Origin: Thermoprotei archaeon
Lineage (GTDB): Archaea > Thermoproteota > Methanomethylicia > Nezhaarchaeales > WYZ-LMO8
DNA length: 5,816 bases
Assembly (NCBI GenBank): GCA_003649565.1
Contig: QMSF01000070.1
Coordinates: 1 to 5,816, forward strand
Direction: 5' to 3'
Position numbers and translations under genes: made by a program. Each line of letters opens with the position of its first letter. Within the stretch, counting starts at the first letter, position 1. This document shows, one piece after another, positions 1-5,318 of the stretch. The notes beneath the pieces were generated by a model that saw only the letters and a program-made list of their open reading frames with translations, made no database searches and was not told the origin of the DNA.

Positions 1-744
1 TATTTCAAACGCTATAGACCATGGATAAGCCACGGCTCCAGGCCTCTTAGGGTCATCTATGAAGTCGCTTTCAACGACAAAAGCAAGCTTTTTCCTCGCA
101 AAAGCATTCTCGAGATTTCTGCCTCTACGCGGTATTGATGGTGTTAGACCTCCGCATCTACCTATTATCTTAGGCTCAGCATGATGAATAACCACTAAGC
201 CAGGCTTTACACCTATCCTGCGAACCCTCTCTATAATGTCCTTAACAGCTTCATCGCTTCTTTCTAGGTGCAAGTGTATGGGGCATGAAAGATCTTTAGC
301 TAGCTTAAGAGAGTAATCTAAAATCTTGTTGCAGACATCTACAGCTGGCTTGGGTGCTTTGTAATGAGGTCTACCAACCTCGCCAAGCCCTATGGCGAGG
401 CCATTTCTCACAAAGTCAGCGGCTATATCCATAGCTTTCTCGGCTATGCTATATGCCCTCTCTACACCAAACGTATCAACAAGACTCACTATTTCTGCTG
501 GATGCACACCTAAAACGGCTAAAGCCTTAATGTGAGCTGAAGCCTCCTCAACTCCTCTCAAAACTATTTCATACACCTTTCTATAGTCCTCTGGGGAGCT
601 AACAGTTATTGAGTAATGCCATGAGAGAAGAGGGGCGAAGACTATGGCCAAACCGCCTGCCTCTCTAAACTTCTTTGCAACCTCTACAAAGCCTAGTCCT
701 TTAAATGGATTCGCATGAGCATGATTATCAGTAACTTCGACCAT
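1..744 (-). CDS. TatD-like metal-dependent hydrolase (TIM-barrel), C-terminus cut by window edge
   Basis: Translating the minus strand from ATG at 744 gives 248 residues with no stop, running off the left edge. The metal-ligand pattern of the TatD/amidohydrolase superfamily is visible in order: HxH near the N-terminus (H8, H10), E122 in GLGEVG, H157/H159 in PIHLHLE, H187/H188 in VVIHHAE, and D227 in VESDF. These would bind a metal pair at the mouth of a TIM barrel. TatD proteins are mostly nucleases or phosphoesterases, but this one looks closest to the archaeal uncharacterised subgroup I recall as COG1099, so the substrate is unknown. The ATG at 744 is favoured because a purine-rich GGGAGGAG lies just upstream at the normal distance. 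The product is probably soluble: no signal peptide or membrane segment is seen. It is divergent from elp3. Superfamily membership is fairly certain; the subfamily is from memory. Confidence 0.82.
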   Translation of the reverse strand, partial: MVEVTDNHAHANPFKGLGFVEVAKKFREAGGLAIVFAPLLSWHYSITVSSPEDYRKVYEIVLRGVEEASAHIKALAVLGVHPAEIVSLVDTFGVERAYSIAEKAMDIAADFVRNGLAIGLGEVGRPHYKAPKPAVDVCNKILDYSLKLAKDLSCPIHLHLERSDEAVKDIIERVRRIGVKPGLVVIHHAEPKIIGRCGGLTPSIPRRGRNLENAFARKKLAFVVESDFIDDPKRPGAVAYPWSIAFEI

Positions 745-750
745 TACCTG

Positions 751-758
751 CTCCTCCC
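751..758 (-). promoter_or_regulatory. Shine-Dalgarno site of the TatD-like hydrolase
   Basis: Read on the minus strand the sequence is GGGAGGAG, ending six bases before ATG 744. Its GGAGG core is a strong match to the archaeal anti-Shine-Dalgarno sequence and supports ATG 744 as the start. It contrasts with most other first genes here, which lack such a site. Confidence 0.65.
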
Positions 759-776
759 AGGGATTGATTGAGATAC

Positions 777-787
777 CAAAATAAAAT
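777..787 (-). promoter_or_regulatory. Possible TATA box for the TatD-like hydrolase
   Basis: On the minus strand the T-rich run ATTTTATTTTG lies about 34-43 bases before ATG 744. A transcript starting about 30 bases downstream would begin near 755, inside or just ahead of the Shine-Dalgarno site. The match to TTTATA is only approximate. A TATA-like element further upstream (around 806-815 read on this strand) is an alternative. Confidence 0.35.
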
Positions 788-806
788 GTGTGTAGTGTAA
801 TCAGAG

Positions 807-813
807 TTTATTA
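807..813 (+). promoter_or_regulatory. Probable TATA box for elp3
   Basis: TTTATTA begins 29 bases before the TTG at 836. That distance places the expected archaeal transcription start at or very near this start codon, so the mRNA would be leaderless or nearly so. No convincing ribosome binding site precedes TTG 836, GTG 845 or ATG 854. Confidence 0.5.
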
Positions 814-835
814 AGGGATTCTTAGCCATAATGCT

Positions 836-2296
836 TTGAGCCCAGTGGAAACCATGGAGCCACAGCAAAAAATCGCTTTAGCTAAGATGAAGAAGCCTGT
901 AAGGTCGATTTCAGGAGTAGTTGTCGTAGCTGTAATGACCAAATTCCATCCATGCCCTCACGGTAGATGCGTATATTGCCCGAAGGGCTCATGGCTTACA
1001 CCTCAAAGCTACGTCGATTCAAGCCCAGTAGCACTTAGAGCTCAGCGACTAAATTACGATCCCTACCTTCAAGTACAATCAAGGCTAAAAGTGTATGAAG
1101 ACATGGGTCATGCACCATCGAAAATTGAGCTCATAGTTATTGGAGGCACATTTCCTGCACTTCCAAGAGACTACCAAGAATGGTTTATAAAAAGATGTTT
1201 CGATGCTCTCAACTCATATCATAATGGCATCATAGAGTCAAATAGCATAGAAGAGGTGCATATCCAAAATGAAAAAGCGTATAGTAGATGTGTAGGCCTA
1301 ACCATCGAGACAAGACCAGACCATGCTAATCGCGAAATAGCAGACTTTCTATTAAGGCTTGGAGTAACGAGAGTTGAAGTTGGAGTACAAACGGTATTTG
1401 ATGACGTCTTAAGCAAGATAAAGCGAGGTCATACAGTCAATGATGTAATTAAAGCGACAAAGACTCTTAAGGATGCTGGCTTCAAAGTAGTATACCATTA
1501 CATGCCCGGCTTACCAGGAGTAGACCTAGATAGAGATGTCGAGGGATTTAAGGAATTATTTGAAAACCCCGACTTTAGGCCGGACATGATAAAGATCTAT
1601 CCAACATTAGTCATACCAGGAACAGAGCTCTACGAAATGTGGATTAAAGGCGAGTATCAAGAAATGAATGATGAGAAAGCCGTAGAGTTCCTCCTAAAAG
1701 TGAAGCCCACAATACCAGAATGGGTTAGAGTCATAAGGATACAAAGAGCAATACCAAGCAGCTGCGTGGCAGCAGGAGTAAAGTCAAATAACTTAAGGGA
1801 AATAGTCAAGAAAAAGATGGATGAACTAGGATTAAAATGCAGATGCATAAGATGCAGAGAAGTCGGCTTCGCAGAATTAAAACTTGGAGTTAAGCCAGAG
1901 AACTTAAACCTCAAAATGAAGACGAGAGTTTACGAGGCATCAGGAGGCCTCGAATACTTCATATCATTTGAAGACGAAAAATTCGACCTCATAGCTGGTT
2001 ACGTAAGGGTGAGAATGCCATCAGAACCATGGAGACCAGAGCTAACTGAAAAATCAACAGCAATAGTAAGAGAACTTCACGTCTACGGTCCTGAAGTTCC
2101 AATAGGAGGTGAAGAAGACTATGCATGGCAGCATAAAGGACTAGGAAGGAGACTTATGGCCGAAGCAGAAAGATTAGCAAGAGAAGAGCTTGAAGCCAGA
2201 AGGATAATAGTTATAAGCGGTGTGGGGGCAAGACCTTACTTCTATTCTCTTGGATATAGAAGGTTAGGCCCCTACGTAGCAAAGGAGTTATCATAA
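836..2296 (+). CDS. elp3: Elp3: tRNA wobble-uridine radical SAM / acetyltransferase
   Basis: Elp3 uses a radical-SAM domain and acetyl-CoA to add a carboxymethyl group at C5 of U34 in tRNA. In archaea it acts without the other Elongator subunits. The 486-residue product has the radical SAM cysteines C40, C45 and C48 (Cx4Cx2C, HPCPHGRCVYC), then GGTFPALP (103-110), VGLTIETRPD (153-162) and MPGLPG (223-228). A cysteine cluster CRCIRCREVG (335-344) probably binds zinc. The GNAT domain fills about 365-486: RELHVYGPEVPIG (412-424), the acetyl-CoA loop Q432-HKG-LG437, and the terminal RPYFYSLGY (466-474). The start is TTG 836, chosen from TATA spacing; GTG 845 or ATG 854 are possible, and a stop at 812 bars anything much longer. 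Only about 20 residues precede the conserved PVRSISG, far fewer than in many archaeal homologues. CPKG replaces the usual CPGG, and F469 replaces the second tyrosine of the usual YY pair. It converges on the DUF22-like gene. Confidence 0.96.
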   Translation: MSPVETMEPQQKIALAKMKKPVRSISGVVVVAVMTKFHPCPHGRCVYCPKGSWLTPQSYVDSSPVALRAQRLNYDPYLQVQSRLKVYEDMGHAPSKIELIVIGGTFPALPRDYQEWFIKRCFDALNSYHNGIIESNSIEEVHIQNEKAYSRCVGLTIETRPDHANREIADFLLRLGVTRVEVGVQTVFDDVLSKIKRGHTVNDVIKATKTLKDAGFKVVYHYMPGLPGVDLDRDVEGFKELFENPDFRPDMIKIYPTLVIPGTELYEMWIKGEYQEMNDEKAVEFLLKVKPTIPEWVRVIRIQRAIPSSCVAAGVKSNNLREIVKKKMDELGLKCRCIRCREVGFAELKLGVKPENLNLKMKTRVYEASGGLEYFISFEDEKFDLIAGYVRVRMPSEPWRPELTEKSTAIVRELHVYGPEVPIGGEEDYAWQHKGLGRRLMAEAERLAREELEARRIIVISGVGARPYFYSLGYRRLGPYVAKELS

Positions 2297-2324
2297 GAAA
2301 AGATGATTAAAATGGATAATGCTG
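2297..2324. other. Short convergent gap between elp3 and the DUF22-like gene
   Basis: The stop codons of the two convergent genes are separated by only 28 AT-rich bases. No hairpin or long T-run is visible on either strand. Transcripts from the two sides probably overlap at their 3' ends, or each terminates inside the other gene. Confidence 0.5.
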
Positions 2325-2786
2325 TCAACGGCTGACTTCAGGCGACAAGCATGTCCTCAGTACATGCTTCTCTAAAACCTCGTATACCACTAGCACGTTC
2401 ATAACGCCAAGCAAATCCCCCTTCTCTATAACGCCATCTCTAAAAACGTGGAAAACAGCTCTATCAAAGCTCCTCTCCTTCTCAACCAATTGTGGCTTAC
2501 CCTCAGAGCCATAGAGCCCCATAAGCATTCCAAGAGCATGCCTGGAAATAGGACATGAAAGCGTTATCTCTTTAGGGTAAAGCTTAATGGGCTCTATCTT
2601 AACTATTACGCATTGACCAGCCTTAACCTCAAGCCTCTCATCAGCCACGATATTAACCCATCTACCAGCAGTGCTAATAATGTAATCAAAGGTCTCATTA
2701 GGATGTTCAAACTTCTTAACTTCACCTGTCCTCCTGCTAACATACTTAACCGTAATGGTTTGTCTAGAAGACAAAGCCTTCACCAA
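2325..2786 (-). CDS. DUF22-like archaeal protein of unknown function
   Basis: This 153-residue, probably soluble protein has no signal peptide or membrane segment. The pattern SRHALGMLMG (81-90) followed by a C-terminal EKGDLLGVMNVL (121-132) matches what I remember of DUF22, an archaeal family with no assigned function. The predicted fold is mostly beta strands, with alternating hydrophobic stretches around 56-68, 108-114 and 127-137. The start is TTG 2786, directly followed by GTG 2783. The TTG is preferred because a strong TATA box (TTATAAAAA) begins 29 bases upstream, implying a leaderless message. No ribosome binding site is present. The gene is divergent from the padR operon and convergent with elp3, so it appears to be monocistronic. 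That the gene is real is supported by its length, promoter and placement. The family name rests on memory of the motif, not a search. Confidence 0.72.
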   Translation of the reverse strand: MVKALSSRQTITVKYVSRRTGEVKKFEHPNETFDYIISTAGRWVNIVADERLEVKAGQCVIVKIEPIKLYPKEITLSCPISRHALGMLMGLYGSEGKPQLVEKERSFDRAVFHVFRDGVIEKGDLLGVMNVLVVYEVLEKHVLRTCLSPEVSR

Positions 2787-2806
2787 GAAGATGATACCCC
2801 AAGGCC

Positions 2807-2815
2807 TTTTTATAA
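2807..2815 (-). promoter_or_regulatory. TATA box of the DUF22-like gene
   Basis: On the minus strand TTATAAAAA begins 29 bases before TTG 2786, followed by GG. This is the best TATA match on the minus strand of the window. It puts the transcription start at the start codon itself. Confidence 0.65.
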
Positions 2816-2816
2816 C

Positions 2817-2840
2817 TTACCAAGATTATCACGCTGGTAA
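2817..2840. repeat. Inverted repeat TTACCA-N12-TGGTAA, possible operator
   Basis: TTACCA (2817-2822) and TGGTAA (2835-2840) are exact inverted copies separated by 12 bases. The left arm lies one base from the DUF22-like gene's TATA box, in the position of the TFB recognition element. A dimeric regulator bound here could affect that promoter. The arms are only six bases long, so chance is a real alternative. Confidence 0.3.
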
Positions 2841-2847
2841 CACAGCA

Positions 2848-2865
2848 TTTAAAAACTGGTTTAAA
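2848..2865. repeat. Paired TTTAAA elements between divergent promoters
   Basis: TTTAAA occurs at 2848-2853 and again at 2860-2865, six bases apart. Each is self-complementary, so the pair reads as either a direct or an inverted repeat. The first, extended to TTTAAAAA, could be an alternative upstream TATA box for padR with a leader of roughly 40 bases. Such AT-rich motifs arise easily by chance. Confidence 0.25.
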
Positions 2866-2885
2866 GCTGAAAATCGGAGAAAAGA

Positions 2886-2903
2886 ATATATCTGCAGATA
2901 TAT
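2886..2903. promoter_or_regulatory. 18-bp perfect palindrome over the padR promoter, candidate PadR operator
   Basis: ATATATCTGCAGATATAT is a perfect palindrome centred at 2894/2895, about 26 bases before ATG 2920. Symmetry breaks at 2885/2904. It covers positions about -34 to -17 relative to the padR start codon, where the TATA box must lie, and a purine-rich stretch (2875-2884) resembling a TFB recognition element stands just upstream. PadR proteins bind palindromes as dimers and commonly repress their own promoter, so this is the natural operator. TATA and operator would be the same DNA, and repression would work by blocking TBP. That PadR binds here is an inference. Confidence 0.65.
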
Positions 2904-2919
2904 CGAAAATAGATACATT

Positions 2920-3390
2920 ATGTGCAGAGATGACGTATTCATCCTTCAAAAACCGCTTAGGGGGTCATTTAAGTACTTGGTATTGCAGGTCTTGAAGGAG
3001 AAGCCGCTTCATGGCTATGGCGTAATACAGGAGATAGAGAAGATGTTTAATGGACAATATGCGCCGAGTCCAGGCATAGTTTATCCAACCCTTCAGTTAC
3101 TAGAGGATATTGGATATGTAAAGTCATCCGTCATTGATGGCAAGAAGTTCTACACTATAACTGAAGATGGGAAAAGAGCCCTTGAAGAAAATGCTCATAA
3201 AATTCATGAATTGATAAAGCATACCCATAATATCAAGAAGTTCATGATAGATCTTGAAGGCCTTGAGCTGATCAAGGCAATGAAAAAGCTTTTCAAACAT
3301 CTACCTGAGCTAAGCGAAGATAAAATGGCTGAAATCAAGCGATTATTCTCAGATTTCAGACATAAGCTCATTGAAATAATAGAGCATTAA
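2920..3390 (+). CDS. PadR-family transcriptional repressor
   Basis: The 156-residue product is a typical PadR winged-helix regulator. Residues 12-95 form the DNA-binding domain: helix 1 around SFKYLVLQVLKEKPLHGYG (16-34), the recognition-helix region APSPGIVYPTLQLLEDIGYV (48-67), and the wing with KKFYTITEDGKRAL (75-88). A C-terminal helical part (about 90-156), rich in Lys, Glu and His, would form the dimer arm. An open frame extends upstream to ATG 2755, but I reject that start. It would overlap the divergent gene, the extra residues do not look like PadR, and it would bury the promoter and palindrome. No ribosome binding site precedes ATG 2920, which suits a leaderless message. The gene heads an operon with the ABC ATPase (12-base gap) and permease, a classic repressor-exporter arrangement. 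PadR regulators often sense small hydrophobic or aromatic compounds; the ligand here is unknown. Confidence 0.9.
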   Translation: MCRDDVFILQKPLRGSFKYLVLQVLKEKPLHGYGVIQEIEKMFNGQYAPSPGIVYPTLQLLEDIGYVKSSVIDGKKFYTITEDGKRALEENAHKIHELIKHTHNIKKFMIDLEGLELIKAMKKLFKHLPELSEDKMAEIKRLFSDFRHKLIEIIEH

Positions 3391-3394
3391 GGTG
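3389..3394 (+). promoter_or_regulatory. Ribosome binding site of the ABC ATPase gene
   Basis: AAGGTG overlaps the padR stop codon and ends eight bases before ATG 3403. This suits internal initiation within an operon message and favours ATG 3403 over the in-frame ATG 3412. Confidence 0.5.
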
Positions 3395-3402
3395 TTCGCC
3401 AA

Positions 3403-4416
3403 ATGCCCAAAATGGAGATTATTATTGCTGAAAACTTAACAAAGAAGTTCGGTAACTTCACAGCAGTCAATGGCGTATCGTTTAAAGTATTTAAAGGTGA
3501 GATATTCGGCTTTTTAGGCCCTAATGGTGCAGGAAAAACGACGTCAATAAACATGCTCATAACGATAATGAAGCCAACGAGTGGAGAAGCTTGGATAAAT
3601 GGCTACAGCATTATACGAGAACCCCACATGGTTAGGAGAAGCATTGGCGTCGTCTTTCAAGACAACACTATTGACAGACAGCTTACAGGCAGAGAGAACA
3701 TGTTCATACACGGCATGATATACGGGATTCCAAGAAAAATGCTCAAGGAGAAAATAGCGAACCTATTAAAATTCGTAGAGCTTGAAGGCTTTGCCGATGT
3801 TCAAGTTAGAAACTATAGTGGTGGGATGATTAGAAGACTAGAAATCGCGAGGGCACTACTTCATGAGCCACAAGTGCTATTTCTTGATGAGCCAACTCTC
3901 GGTCTAGATCCACAGACAAGAGCTAAGATATGGGATTACATATTAGAGCTAAAAAAGAGAACTGACATGACTATATTCCTTACAACTCATTACATGGATG
4001 AAGCTGAAAGATTATGCGATAGAGTAGCCATAATAGATCGTGGAAAGATATTGGCCATAGGGACGCCTGATGAACTTAAAAGCATGATAGGAAACGACAT
4101 CGTATATGTAAGGGTTAATGTCAATGAAAAAACTTGTCGCTTACTAGCCAGTAAAGCCGTTGAAAGAGGCTTAGCATCAAACTTCAATTTAATACAAAAT
4201 AACCTCCTAAGCTTCACAGTCAGAGATGCACATAGCTTTATACCAAGGCTATTTGACTTAGCTACAGAACTTAAGGTCCCTATAACTGAAGTGAGATACT
4301 CAAAACCAACATTAAACGACGTCTTCCTGCACATGACTGGAAGAGAGCTTAGAGATGAGCATGGAGATTGGGTTGAAATGATGCGAGCTAGAATAAGAAG
4401 TAGGTTTAGGAGATGA
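3403..4416 (+). CDS. ABC-2 type exporter ATP-binding subunit (DrrA-like)
   Basis: This 337-residue cytoplasmic ATPase powers export by the membrane protein encoded next. Its motifs are intact: Walker A GPNGAGKTT (39-47), Q-loop Q86 in VVFQD, signature YSGGM (138-142), Walker B VLFLDEPTLGLDP (158-170) with catalytic E163, and the H-loop H196 in TTHYMDEAE. Residues about 230-316 form the C-terminal extension of DrrA/NodI-type ATPases, ending in the typical KPTLNDVFLHMTGREL (301-316). The last 20 residues are basic. The length is normal for the subfamily, in which one ATPase and one permease each form homodimers. It starts 12 bases after padR and overlaps the permease frame's first ATG by four bases (ATGA). 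The substrate cannot be read from sequence. Family members export drugs, antibiotics, lipids or polysaccharide, and the PadR partner favours a toxic small molecule. Confidence 0.95.
   Translation: MPKMEIIIAENLTKKFGNFTAVNGVSFKVFKGEIFGFLGPNGAGKTTSINMLITIMKPTSGEAWINGYSIIREPHMVRRSIGVVFQDNTIDRQLTGRENMFIHGMIYGIPRKMLKEKIANLLKFVELEGFADVQVRNYSGGMIRRLEIARALLHEPQVLFLDEPTLGLDPQTRAKIWDYILELKKRTDMTIFLTTHYMDEAERLCDRVAIIDRGKILAIGTPDELKSMIGNDIVYVRVNVNEKTCRLLASKAVERGLASNFNLIQNNLLSFTVRDAHSFIPRLFDLATELKVPITEVRYSKPTLNDVFLHMTGRELRDEHGDWVEMMRARIRSRFRR
4409..4416 (+). promoter_or_regulatory. Ribosome binding site that decides the permease start
   Basis: GGAGATGA differs by one base from the ideal GGAGGTGA and ends five bases before ATG 4422. 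For the upstream ATG 4413, which lies inside this element, the spacing would be zero. ATG 4422 is therefore the better start. The site also spans the ATPase stop codon, pointing to coupled translation. Confidence 0.6.
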
Positions 4417-4421
4417 GATCA

Positions 4422-5195
4422 ATGAATAGAGCGACCACGATATATGTAATGGCTTATAGGCAAATCAAAAGATTTCTGAGAGCAAGATCCCACGTCATAG
4501 GCAGCATTGTAAACCCAATAATGTGGCTAGTTCTCTTCGGATTAGGCTGGAGCTCTGCTTTCAACATTCCAATAGCAAAAATGATTTTTCAAGGACTAGA
4601 TTACATGTCCTACCTTGCGCCTGGCATAGTCATGATGGCGATCTTCACGTCAAGCTTCATCGGAGGAGCAACAGTAATATGGGACAAGGAGTTCGGCTTT
4701 CTAAAGGAGGTTCTTGTAGCACCAGTTTCAAGAACTGCAAGCATAATAGGCAGGGCACTAGGCGATACTCTCGTAGCGCTTGTTCAGGGCATCGTCGTCC
4801 TCACTGTGACCATGATAATGACACAATCACTAAATCCTCTTGGAATACCAATAGCCATAGCATCTGGAGCCCTAGTAGCACTATCATTCACAAGCATAGG
4901 GATAGCCATAGCGTCAAAAATGAGAAGCATTGAAGGCTTCCAGCTAATAATGAGCTTAATAATGCTACCATTAATTTTCCTAAGCGGAGCAATATATCCA
5001 ATAAGCAACATGCCCATATGGATGAAAGCCCTAGCATACATAAACCCCCTAACCTATGGCGTTGACCTCACGAGATGGGCACTAACAGGGGTACATCAAA
5101 TAGCACCCGCCATAAGCGCTGCAATTCTAGCAGCCCTAACACTAACAATGACTGGAATAGCATCTTACATATTCAGCAAGGCCACAATAGAATAA
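4422..5195 (+). CDS. ABC-2 type exporter membrane subunit (DrrB-like)
   Basis: This is the membrane partner of the preceding ATPase. Counted from ATG 4422 the protein has 257 residues; an alternative ATG at 4413 would add three. It has a basic amphipathic N-terminus (AYRQIKRFLRARSH) and then about six membrane spans, near residues 26-46, 63-86, 109-134, 139-165, 173-193 and 226-250. The ABC-2 signature is present: WDKEFGFLKEVLVAPVSR (87-104) in the cytoplasmic loop after span 2, and FLSGAIYPISNMP (186-198) followed by INPLTYGVDLTRW (207-219) around the external loop before span 6. The length is normal for DrrB/NodJ-type permeases, which work as a homodimer with two ATPase subunits. Translation is probably coupled to the ATPase. 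The transported compound is unknown. Confidence 0.93.
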   Translation: MNRATTIYVMAYRQIKRFLRARSHVIGSIVNPIMWLVLFGLGWSSAFNIPIAKMIFQGLDYMSYLAPGIVMMAIFTSSFIGGATVIWDKEFGFLKEVLVAPVSRTASIIGRALGDTLVALVQGIVVLTVTMIMTQSLNPLGIPIAIASGALVALSFTSIGIAIASKMRSIEGFQLIMSLIMLPLIFLSGAIYPISNMPIWMKALAYINPLTYGVDLTRWALTGVHQIAPAISAAILAALTLTMTGIASYIFSKATIE

Positions 5196-5288
5196 ACCCA
5201 CTGAAACTAATGTCCATAAATCTATTATTACAATTATCTATTGAGATTATGGTTATTAAGAAGATTATTATAGCATGTTTGGACAGCC
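5196..5288. other. AT-rich gap after the exporter operon
   Basis: Very AT-rich sequence with repeated ATTATTA-like words lies between the permease stop and the next promoter. I see no tRNA, no strong hairpin, no T-run typical of archaeal termination on the plus strand, and no credible small gene. It probably includes the 3' end of the exporter message. Confidence 0.45.
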
Positions 5289-5295
5289 TTTATAT
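5289..5295 (+). promoter_or_regulatory. TATA box of the iron-sulfur protein gene
   Basis: TTTATAT begins 30 bases before GTG 5319, the canonical distance for transcription starting on the start codon. It shows the iron-sulfur gene is not simply the fourth gene of the exporter operon. The following TATATCT (5291-5297) equals half of the palindrome at 2886-2903, but the other half is missing. Confidence 0.65.
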
Positions 5296-5318
5296 CTCAT
5301 GATCTACTTAGCTTACAT

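Noticed and set aside
831..839. Minimal open frame ATG-CTT-TGA overlapping the elp3 start
   Set aside because: If transcription starts near 836, as the TATA spacing suggests, this is not even in the mRNA. Two codons are easily a chance occurrence.
1219..1914. Antisense open frames inside elp3 (complement 1219-1416 and 1657-1914)
   Set aside because: They lie wholly within a well-supported conserved gene, have no promoter or ribosome binding site, and give low-complexity products with no recognisable motif.
2301..2335. Possible C/D-box guide RNA (ATGATTA near 2302, CTGA at 2332) in the elp3/DUF22 junction
   Set aside because: The C box is imperfect, internal boxes are missing, the span is too short for an archaeal C/D RNA, and the D box lies in coding sequence.
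2755..2919. Upstream extension of the PadR frame to ATG 2755, giving a 211-residue protein
   Set aside because: The extra 55 residues do not resemble PadR, overlap the divergent gene and cover both promoters and the palindrome. ATG 2920 fits the family length.
3990..5041. Antisense and alternate-frame open frames inside the ABC ATPase and permease genes (complement 3990-4334, plus 4523-4933, complement 4784-5041)
   Set aside because: They are shadows of intact coding genes. Their products lack family features and have odd composition rich in Ser, His and Asn.
5219..5248. Weak inverted repeat AATCT...AGATT after the exporter operon as a terminator hairpin
   Set aside because: Five-base AT-rich arms with a 20-base loop and no following T-run are not convincing.
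5075..5302. Plus-strand open frame of 75 residues spanning the end of the permease gene and the gap
   Set aside because: It overlaps the permease coding end in another frame, is Asn/Thr/Ser-rich at first and AT-rich after, and would run through the TATA box of the next gene.
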